Shown here: positions 50,363-57,657 of the stretch, one piece after another
How positions within the stretch are numbered: position 1 is the first letter of the stretch
How the letters are laid out: each line of letters starts with the position of its first letter
NCBI GenBank assembly: GCA_001048675.1
Contig: CCKK01000020.1
Location: forward strand, 434,001-498,000
Reading direction: 5' to 3'
Length of the DNA stretch: 64,000 bases
Source of the DNA: Vibrio diabolicus
GTDB taxonomy: Bacteria; Pseudomonadota; Gammaproteobacteria; Enterobacterales; Vibrionaceae
Program-made: the position numbers and the translations under genes
The notes under the pieces: generated by a model
What the model saw: the letters and a program-made list of their open reading frames with translations, nothing else
Told to the model about the DNA's origin: nothing
Databases searched by the model: none

Positions 50363-50460
50363 GACATACCTACCTTTTTAGTAGAAAAAAATACGTACTG
50401 CTTCGCCGTTGAGCCAGCTATCCCCAAGTTAAAGAGGGGAACAGTACACTCTTATGAATA

Positions 50461-50515
50461 ACAATATTTATAGTCTTAAATTTAAATGTTCGAGTTACAA
50501 AACTATAAATATTGT
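50461..50515. repeat. Perfect 14-bp inverted repeat upstream of pflB
   Basis: ACAATATTTATAGT (50461-50474) and ACTATAAATATTGT (50502-50515) are exact reverse complements with a 27-nt centre. It lies 99-153 bp before the pflB start, in the likely promoter or leader. Role unknown. Confidence 0.8.
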
Positions 50516-50581
50516 CACTAGTTTTAACGTTTCTCTTTTTAAGCAACAGTTAGAGGTTAAACTAAAATTTTTTTGCAAACC

Positions 50582-50595
50582 TTAAACTAAATCAA
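50582..50595 (-). promoter_or_regulatory. Weak FNR-like site upstream of pflB
   Basis: Minus-strand TTGATTTAGTTTAA matches TTGAT-N4-ATCAA at 8 of 10 positions. pflB is FNR/ArcA-controlled in E. coli; this site, about 226 bp upstream, is only a candidate. The rest of the gap holds the inverted repeat and the DUF3360 terminator. Confidence 0.35.
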
Positions 50596-50611
50596 TAAAT
50601 CCTCAAAAATC

Positions 50612-50645
50612 TCGATAAAAATGGGGTAGCGACTAGCGCTACCCA
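50612..50645 (-). terminator. Terminator of the DUF3360 gene
   Basis: GGGTAGCG - CTAGT - CGCTACCC on the minus strand followed by CATTTTTATC. Confidence 0.8.
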
Positions 50646-50667
50646 CACATTTTCTGAACTGTCAGCT

Positions 50668-52215
50668 TTACAGCCAAGCTTGGATGCCATATTGGCCTTC
50701 AAGCATACCAACTGCAAGCATAGCAACTAAACAGATAATAAGTACGCTTACTGGGATCACAATCTTGTCTACAAACGACAAGCGAGACGCGCGCTCTTTA
50801 TCACCAATTAAGCCGTTGTTATCTAAAAGCATCGTTAGTGCCCAAGCTAGAACAGGGTTAACGACTGCTGAACCAAAGATACAGATGCCTGCTGCTTGTG
50901 AATCTTTTGAGTCTTTCACCATCTGCATGCCTGCTTCAAGTAGTGGTAGAGAGACACCAACGAGAAGAGCAACGCGCATAACTGGTGGCCATACAGCAAC
51001 ATCCATAGGGAAACCAAGGATTGCAACAATAATACATAGAGAACCTAGTAAGATTGCACCGCCAGGAATAGGGCGCTTCGCGATTGCTGCAGGGATCATG
51101 TAAGTCCCCCAAGATGATGTGATGTTACCACCACCGACAGCGGTACCGACCATTTGGCGCACAGAACACATTGTCATTGTGTCATCAACGTCCATCAGTA
51201 CTTTTTCACTCTTACGTGGGTAGTTCATTTCTTGGAAGATGCGGTGACCCAAGAAGTCAGGAGACCACATTGCTACAGCAAGAATTGCGAATGGTAGAGA
51301 AGCAATGAAGTGTTCCATATTAGGAAGACCAAGCATCCAACCTTCTTCTGTTGAACCCCACCAGTAGATTGGGTTTAGGTTTGGAAGACCCGTCTCGGTT
51401 ACGAATTTAATATCGAAGCCTGCGCCAAGAGCAAGTGCGATTGCAAGGCCTGTGAAGGCACAAACAGGGATTGCTAGCCAGCGTTTGTTCACTTTAGCAA
51501 GGAACGCGTATAGGCCAATAGTAACCGCAAGAACGATGAGACCGATGTAACCCATGCTACCTGCGGCAACTGTGTCGGATTGCAAACCAACAGCCCAAGC
51601 TTGAATGGAATTAATTTGGCTCATCGTTCCGGTTAAACCCAAGAAGATGAGAAGGCCACCAGCCGTACCTTCAGAGGTGAGGTTAACCAGTTTTGAACCA
51701 CCTTTTAACAGGCTCAGAATTAAACCAAACACACCAATGAGAATTGCCAATGCAAGAGGGTGAGCACCAGCAAGCGCGATGGTACCAATAAGAGGGATCA
51801 TTGGGCCGTGGTTACCTGCTAGGTTGGCTTTAGGGTTAATAAAGCCAGAAGCAAGTACACAGAAAAGAAGTGCAGGGATGAGCATCTCTACACGGGCAAC
51901 TTCGATGGCGAAATCTTTGCCCAGGTTAACATGGTCCCATGCGGCAGTTAGGCCTTCAGCCCAAGACATCATTACCGCAGAGTACATCGCGATAATACCA
52001 ATCGTACCGGCAAGTGCTGGAACAAGATCTTCAAGTTCAAAACGGAAGTCACGACCTGGCAAGTTTAAGCCGAAACGACGCGGCTTCATAATTTGTAGTT
52101 CGTGGTCTAGGTAGTCTGAACGGCTTGCGAACTCAGATGCTGGACGATGAAGCTCACGGTAGCTCTTGGTCTCGATATCTGAATCAGAGTGCGTTTTGTT
52201 AACTGCGTCTGACAT
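50668..52215 (-). CDS. DUF3360 transporter-like membrane protein
   Basis: The product is 515 aa. After a ~60-aa hydrophilic N-terminus (MSDAVNKTHSDSDIETKSYR) come about 12 membrane segments, including LVPALAGTIGIIAMYSAVMM and LIPLIGTIALAGAHPLALAI-like stretches, and a soluble loop VDDTMTMCSVRQMVGTAVGG that resembles the substrate-site region of NCS2/SulP-type permeases. I recall this as the DUF3360 family, frequent in Vibrio; no substrate is known. GAGGAA precedes the ATG. Its neighbour pflB and an FNR-like box upstream suggest a link to fermentation, perhaps organic acid movement (inference). Confidence 0.75.
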   Translation of the reverse strand: MSDAVNKTHSDSDIETKSYRELHRPASEFASRSDYLDHELQIMKPRRFGLNLPGRDFRFELEDLVPALAGTIGIIAMYSAVMMSWAEGLTAAWDHVNLGKDFAIEVARVEMLIPALLFCVLASGFINPKANLAGNHGPMIPLIGTIALAGAHPLALAILIGVFGLILSLLKGGSKLVNLTSEGTAGGLLIFLGLTGTMSQINSIQAWAVGLQSDTVAAGSMGYIGLIVLAVTIGLYAFLAKVNKRWLAIPVCAFTGLAIALALGAGFDIKFVTETGLPNLNPIYWWGSTEEGWMLGLPNMEHFIASLPFAILAVAMWSPDFLGHRIFQEMNYPRKSEKVLMDVDDTMTMCSVRQMVGTAVGGGNITSSWGTYMIPAAIAKRPIPGGAILLGSLCIIVAILGFPMDVAVWPPVMRVALLVGVSLPLLEAGMQMVKDSKDSQAAGICIFGSAVVNPVLAWALTMLLDNNGLIGDKERASRLSFVDKIVIPVSVLIICLVAMLAVGMLEGQYGIQAWL

Positions 52216-52415
52216 AGATTCCTCATATATTTAAAAGTTATGAATTCTTCATTCAATTGTGTTAATCCGCATCCTGCGGCACGCTTATGCTAGCTATTAT
52301 TAGATTTGTTACACGTCGACATTGTGCCTAAGCATAGCTAATAACTTATTGTGTTGAGGCACAAAAAAATCCTCATCTTTTGGCAGGAGTCTAGCAAGAT
52401 AGCCATTTAGGGTGA

Positions 52416-52429
52416 TTGATTTAGATCAC
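52416..52429. promoter_or_regulatory. FNR-like site between DUF3360 and the lipoprotein gene
   Basis: TTGATTTAGATCAC matches the FNR consensus at 9 of 10 positions. It lies about 200 bp before the DUF3360 start and about 240 bp before the lipoprotein start. Confidence 0.5.
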
Positions 52430-52493
52430 TTTAAGAATGGTTGTGAAATAAAACTACAGAAAGTTTCTGGCATGCGAATGAGATGGTGAAATC

Positions 52494-52514
52494 TTGTGTA
52501 ATTTCATTACACAA
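52494..52514. promoter_or_regulatory. Perfect operator-like dyad, regulator unknown
   Basis: TTGTGTAAT-N3-ATTACACAA is an exact inverted repeat of 9-bp arms in the divergent region 52216-52670. Size and symmetry fit a GntR-, TetR- or similar dimer site. I cannot match it to a known regulator. Nothing else stands out in this 455-bp gap except the FNR-like site. Confidence 0.55.
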
Positions 52515-52670
52515 GTTGCATAAAATTAGAATTTGTTGCTCTTATCGTTCGGGGATGCGGGGTAAATATCAATATTCATGATGATTATATAAAGCTGGCT
52601 TTATTCTTGCTTTCTACAGGGCAAAGACGATTTTTTGGCTAATCATTGCCGCTCAGTTTAGGAAAAAGAC

Positions 52671-54135
52671 ATGAAACAGCTTAAAGTACTGCCACTAGTG
52701 GCAATCATCTCAGGGTTAATGGTCGGTTGTGGCGGCGGTGGCGGTGGCGGTGGTAGTTCCACACCAAGAACTACATTCACTTTTACTTTTGCAGCTCCAA
52801 ATGTCATTAGTGAAACAAATGCACAAAAAGACAGCTGTACTATTTACGACCGTAGAGTAGATGGCAATGGCATCGAGCAGGTATTGACCTATCAACCAGC
52901 CGTAAGTGCACAGCTAACAGGAGGTAAGGTTGTCGGTTTCTATTCAGACAAGAATGGTGTCCGTCAAGGCGACTTTATCTACCCATCAGGCACTACTTTG
53001 AAATTTGTTCTAGAAGACATTCCTGAGGACGGCTATTTTACTTATCAGTTGCTTGATGCTTCTGGAACCGTATTTACGGCAAACAGCTTCAGTCGAGACT
53101 TTTTAAAGGACAATAACCTTAGAAACTCAACGTTCTCTATGAATCGAGAGGCGGTGTCTGCTTGTAAATAAAAATGGCAACTTCCGTAAGGCTACCCGAA
53201 CTGACCTTAAGTATGAAGCAACGGAGGCTGGTGGCTTAGAGTACAACTTCATATCTCAAATTGCGAAAGAGTCTAAGCCTACCTATTCTATTGATTCTTT
53301 AGATGTAAGATCAATTGGTTCGAAGATGGAGTCGACAGTCGTGCTGCAATATGCAGACGCAGCGAAAACAGAACTGCACCAGTATGGTATTCGCGATTGG
53401 TCGAGTGAATCACCATTGCCATTGGTTGGCATGAATGGTTCTTCTCCAATCTTGAACCCAACATCTTTCAAATATGACACTTTAGACATCAGTGTACTTG
53501 TTGGTGATTACAACTACGAAGTTGCAGAGCTACCTATGTCAACGACGAAGTTCTACCACCCGCTTGAGCCAAAAACGGAAACTTGGACTTACAGTGTTGC
53601 AGCTGAAAAACCTATCAATGGTTGGACGGTAGCGCTGAACCAAAAGATGTATCAGGACGCAAATTGGGATATCTCAATTGATCCAAGCGCTTACTACAAC
53701 CTAAATGCTCTGCCTGCGTCGCATGTGGTGAGAGGTTCAACTATTGATACTGGTTTTGCTTTCACTGACCAAGATAAAGGCTTTAGCCGCCTTGCATATC
53801 GTGCAGAGTCTAACTCTGGAACACTACACCGAGTAACACACAAGATATTTACAACTTTAGAGAGTGATGTCGTTGTTCCGGAGTTGTTCTACTACACATT
53901 CGATGACAGTGTGAAACAAGATTTGAAAGTTTCTTCTACAAGTGATTACTCACAATCTATTGTCGTGGAGTCTGCTGAAGCAAACCTAAATAGCTATGAC
54001 TTTGTTTCTCTTTTCTCTCATGGTGATGTGACCGATCTTAAAGTGGATCACGATGGTCTTGTGATCAGTGAAGTTGATTCTGAGAAGGTCAATACGAATG
54101 CTCAGAAATCTGATTTTATGGTATTGGTTAAGTAG
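52671..54135 (+). CDS. Unrecognised lipoprotein with Gly-rich linker, frameshifted as read
   Basis: The signal is MKQLKVLPLVAIISGLMVGC with Cys 20, followed by an eight-Gly tract encoded by repeated GGCGGT units and then a Thr/Phe-rich start. The first frame stops at 53169 (AVSACK). The next frame is open without a start and reads NKNGNFRKATRTDLKYEATE, continuing to 54135; one extra A at 53166-53168 explains it. The joined protein would be about 487 aa, mostly beta-rich, with no motif I recognise. It is anchored in the envelope, possibly surface exposed. A terminator follows, so it is a single-gene unit. Confidence 0.7.
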
Positions 54136-54159
54136 CTTCTTAACACTTTTGTAAATTTA

Positions 54160-54188
54160 TTAAGCCCCTTCTAAAGGGGCTTTTTTAT
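54160..54188 (+). terminator. Terminator of the lipoprotein gene
   Basis: AAGCCCCTT - CTA - AAGGGGCTT hairpin followed by T5. Confidence 0.88.
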
Positions 54189-54376
54189 ATTTAATATTCA
54201 GCTTTTGAAGAATAAGTTGCTATATATTGCATATTAATTTGGCTATCGTATCTTTCTATTCGAATTATTTAGGTTAATAATTTGTTGCAAGTTTCAGGGT
54301 GTGGTGCTAATTTGTTCCGAATTAGAGAGGGCGGAGTCCCTTAATTGCAGTGACAAAAACACAGGGAGTAGAGCGC

Positions 54377-55146
54377 ATGAATGATGTACCAGCGCTAGAT
54401 ATAAAAGACCTGCACAAAACATTTGGACAAAATGAAGTTCTCAAGGGAATTTCTCTTGCCGCGCACAAAGGAGATGTCATCTCCATCATTGGCTCTTCCG
54501 GTTCTGGTAAGAGTACCTTTCTTCGATGTATCAACTTGCTAGAAACGCCTACCGCAGGTGAAATTTGGGTGAATGGTGAATTAATCCAAATGAAGAACAA
54601 CCGAGCAGGGGAATCCGTTCCTGCTAATGAAAAGCAAGTGCAACGTATTCGCTCACGTCTAGCGATGGTGTTCCAAGGTTTCAACTTATGGTCACACCTG
54701 ACAGTACTAGAAAACGTGATTGAAGCCCCTGTTCATGTTCTAGGTGTGCCAAAAGCCCAAGCGATTGAAAACGCAGAAGTCTTGCTTAAGAAAGTAGGCC
54801 TATATGAGCGTAAAGACTATTATCCTGGGCACTTATCTGGCGGTCAGCAGCAACGTGCCGCTATTGCCCGTGCGCTAGCAGTTGACCCTGAAGTGATGTT
54901 GTTTGACGAGCCAACCTCTGCGCTTGACCCAGAACTTGTTGGGAAGTATTAGGGGTAATGAGAGATTTGGCAGATGAAGGACGAACCATGCTGGTGGTCA
55001 CGCACGAGATGGCATTTGCGCGAGACGTATCAAACCATGTGATGTTCTTGCATCAAGGCTTAGTGGAAGAACAGGGAAATCCAGCTAAGCTATTTACAAA
55101 CCCGGATTCAGAACGATTACAGCAGTTTATCTCATCCATTTACTAA
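54377..55146 (+). CDS. Polar amino-acid ABC transporter ATPase (HisP/ArtP type), frameshifted as read
   Basis: The start at 54377 has GGGAGTAGAG upstream. Walker [10 protein letters not shown], signature LSGGQQQR, and Walker B VMLFDEPTSALDPE are intact; the Q-loop is VFQGFNLWSHLTVLENV. The frame breaks at GELVG|K: the DNA reads GTTGGGAAG where one more G (54941-54943 run) would give ELVGEVLGVMRDLADEG and join the C-terminal part to the end at 55146, giving about 256 aa as in HisP. This is the only deletion-type break in the window. The ATPase heads the operon with a binding protein and two permeases. Confidence 0.9.
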
Positions 55147-55228
55147 TATTTTTAGGCGGCAGACTATTGCCTCCTAAGCCAGCACAACAAACAAAACGAA
55201 ATAAAATAGCAATCACAGGAGTATGGAA

Positions 55229-55999
55229 ATGAAAAAGTGGTTATTAGCAGCAACGATCGCTGCAACGGCAGTATCTGGTGTCGCTCAAGCGAAAGAATGG
55301 AAAACAGTTCGCTTCGGCATTGAGGGTGCTTACCCTCCGTTTAGCTGGACAGAAACTGATGGTTCTCTGAAAGGCTTCGACGTAGACATGGCCAACGCGC
55401 TTTGTGAAGAAATGCAAGTGAAATGTAAGATTGTCGCGCAAGATTGGGATGGCATCATTCCTTCTCTATTAGCGCGTAAGTACGACGCAATCATCGCTGC
55501 GATGTCTATTACTGAAGAACGTAAGAAGAAAGTCGATTTCACTGGCAAATACGCACTGATTCCAAACAAATTTATTGCCAAGAAGGGTGCGAATCTGGAT
55601 TTTGACAACCTAGATGGCAAGAAAATCGCCGTTCAACGTGCAACAACACACGACAAATATCTGACAGATAACTATGGCGATAAAGTAGAGATTGTTCGTT
55701 ACGGTTCTTTTGATGAGGCTTACCTAGATTTAGCCAATGGTCGTGTTGCCGCTGTATTGGGAGACGCCTCTGCTCTAGAAGAAGGTGTGCTTAATAAAGC
55801 GGGCGGCGACGCGTACGAGTTTGTTGGTCCGTCATTGACCGATCCTAAGTGGTTCGGTGAAGGTTTTGGTATTGCCGTGCGTAAACAAGATAAAGATCTA
55901 ACGAAGAAATTGGACGCGGCGATAATTTCACTACGTGAGAAAGGTGTTTATCAAGAAATTGCTGGTAAATACTTTAACTACGATGTGTACGGTGAATAA
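55229..55999 (+). CDS. Basic/polar amino-acid periplasmic binding protein
   Basis: The product is 256 aa from ATG 55229, chosen because AGGAG lies 7 bases upstream; ATG 55223 is too close to it. The signal peptide (MKKWLLAATIAATAVSGVAQA) is cleaved after AQA. The SBP_bac_3 pattern is clear: FGIEGAYPPFSW, GFDVDMANALCEEM, WDGIIPSLLARKYDAIIAAM and GVYQEIAGKYF. The Arg-rich-ligand families ArgT/HisJ/ArtJ share this set, so lysine, arginine, ornithine or histidine are likely ligands, but specificity cannot be read. Confidence 0.92.
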   Translation: MKKWLLAATIAATAVSGVAQAKEWKTVRFGIEGAYPPFSWTETDGSLKGFDVDMANALCEEMQVKCKIVAQDWDGIIPSLLARKYDAIIAAMSITEERKKKVDFTGKYALIPNKFIAKKGANLDFDNLDGKKIAVQRATTHDKYLTDNYGDKVEIVRYGSFDEAYLDLANGRVAAVLGDASALEEGVLNKAGGDAYEFVGPSLTDPKWFGEGFGIAVRKQDKDLTKKLDAAIISLREKGVYQEIAGKYFNYDVYGE

Positions 56000-56080
56000 A
56001 CCGTAATTAAGCGACCGTTGGCTTGTTCCTAGAAGTAGTCAACGGTCGATTTTTTGAGTTTAGGGATTAGGAACTCACCT

Positions 56081-56821
56081 ATGCTAGATTTACAAGGATA
56101 CGAAGCTTCGATTTTAAAAGGGGCTTTAGTAACGATAGAAGTTGCAGTGCTTTCACTCCTTCTTGCGGTGATCTTAGGTATGCTTGGCGCATTAGCTAAG
56201 TTAGCACCTTACAAATGGGCAAGGGCGATTGCCACTCTTTACACCACCGTCATTCGCGGCATTCCAGATTTGGTTCTGATGATGCTGATTTTCTTTGGTG
56301 GACAAATACTTTTAAACAATAGCCTGTACTCCATTAACGAAACGCTCAATGAGTGGTTTGCTTCGAGTGATCCAAACCATGAATGGACGTCTTACTTACC
56401 CGACTATATTGATGTCAGCCCATTTATTGCAGGTGTACTCACGATTGGTTTTATCTTTGGTGCCTACATGGCGGAGACTTTTCGCGGAGCGATCATGGCG
56501 GTGGACAAAGGTGAACTAGAAGCGGCGAAAGCTTATGGTATGAGCTCAGCCTTATCGTTTAGAAGAATCTTACTGCCTCAGATGATTCGTCATGCATTAC
56601 CTGGATTTGGTAATAACTGGTTAGTGTTACTCAAGACCACAGCGTTAGTGTCCATCATCGGCCTGGATGACATGGTGAGAATGAGCTCGTTGGCGGCAGG
56701 TACGACGAAAATGCCGTTTACCTTTTACATGGCTGTCGCGCTCATCTTTCTATTTTTTACCAGCGTTTCGACCGGGCTACTCAAGCTTGTTGAGCGTAAG
56801 TTCAGTATTCATGCGAGGTAA
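56081..56821 (+). CDS. Amino-acid ABC permease (HisQ type)
   Basis: The product is 246 aa from ATG 56081 with AGGA upstream; a TTG at 56054 is in frame but lies before it. About five membrane segments; the EAA loop reads GELEAAKAYGMSSALSFRRI and ILLPQMIRHALPGFGNNW, diagnostic of polar amino-acid permeases. It contains an extra periplasmic insert (NETLNEWFASSDPNHEWTS). It pairs with the next gene, starting 3 bp later. Confidence 0.92.
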   Translation: MLDLQGYEASILKGALVTIEVAVLSLLLAVILGMLGALAKLAPYKWARAIATLYTTVIRGIPDLVLMMLIFFGGQILLNNSLYSINETLNEWFASSDPNHEWTSYLPDYIDVSPFIAGVLTIGFIFGAYMAETFRGAIMAVDKGELEAAKAYGMSSALSFRRILLPQMIRHALPGFGNNWLVLLKTTALVSIIGLDDMVRMSSLAAGTTKMPFTFYMAVALIFLFFTSVSTGLLKLVERKFSIHAR

Positions 56822-56824
56822 GTT

Positions 56825-57502
56825 ATGGATTTTTCTTTGATTATTGAAAGCTTCCCAACTTATCTTCAGGGACTTTGGACGACAGTTTGGCTGGTAGGAT
56901 TAGCGTTGGTTATCGGTTTGTGTGTCTCGATTCCATTAGCCGTGGCACGTAATAGTACGAATTATGCCTTTAGCTTACCTTCTTGGGGATTCATTTACTT
57001 TTTCCGTGGAACACCGTTGTTGGTCCAGTTGTATTTGATTTATTACGGTATGGATCAGTTCTTTCCTGTGAAAGATACCTTGTGGGAAAACGCTTGGTTC
57101 TGTGCTTTAGTCGCTTTTATTCTTAATACGTCGGCTTATACTGCAGAAATTATTCGTGGTGCGATTAATGGCTTGCCCAAAGGTGAAGTAGAAGCTGCCA
57201 AAGCGTATGGGATGAGTAAGTTTATGACATACAGACGTATTATCTTGCCTAGTGCACTGCGTCGAGCATTACCAGCTTATTCAAACGAAGTGATTTTCAT
57301 GCTGCACGGTAGTGCGGTCGCGGGTATCGTTACCATTATGGATCTAACTGGCGCTGCGCGCTTAGTTAACTCACGTTACTATGCGCCATTTGAATCTTTC
57401 CTTACGGCGGGGCTGTTCTACATGGCACTGACATTTATGATCTTGTGGTGCTTTAAAGTGGCAGAGAAGCGCTTCTTGGCATACCTACGTCCTTTAAGTT
57501 AA
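56825..57502 (+). CDS. Amino-acid ABC permease (HisM type)
   Basis: The product is 225 aa. FRGTPLLVQLYLIYYG and the EAA loop GEVEAAKAYGMSKFMTYRRI with ILPSALRRALPAYSNEVIFM are typical of HisM/ArtM. It forms the heterodimeric channel with the HisQ-type protein. It is the last gene of the importer operon and is followed by a terminator. Confidence 0.92.
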   Translation: MDFSLIIESFPTYLQGLWTTVWLVGLALVIGLCVSIPLAVARNSTNYAFSLPSWGFIYFFRGTPLLVQLYLIYYGMDQFFPVKDTLWENAWFCALVAFILNTSAYTAEIIRGAINGLPKGEVEAAKAYGMSKFMTYRRIILPSALRRALPAYSNEVIFMLHGSAVAGIVTIMDLTGAARLVNSRYYAPFESFLTAGLFYMALTFMILWCFKVAEKRFLAYLRPLS

Positions 57503-57513
57503 TAATTAATGTC

Positions 57514-57547
57514 AGCAATGGTATCGGAATGGGTACCATTGCTTTTT
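57514..57547 (+). terminator. Terminator of the amino-acid importer operon
   Basis: AGCAATGGTA and TACCATTGCT form the stem, followed by T5. Confidence 0.8.
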
Positions 57548-57657
57548 GATGATTTTGTTATCTTCATTCCTATTTTCCCTACCGATACAAAAGACTATTT
57601 CTTTTTATTCATGTACTTACATTAATATTTGATAAACCCATTGTTTAGTAAGTAAAA

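Noticed and set aside
50684..52114. Plus-strand frames of 139 and 111 codons
   Set aside because: They are antisense to the DUF3360 gene and Thr/Ser/Arg-rich as expected of shadow frames.
52411..52430. CRP site in GGTGATTGATTTAGATCACT
   Set aside because: The GTGA and TCAC halves are 10 bp apart instead of 8 within the TGTGA-N6-TCACA pattern; an FNR-type reading fits better.
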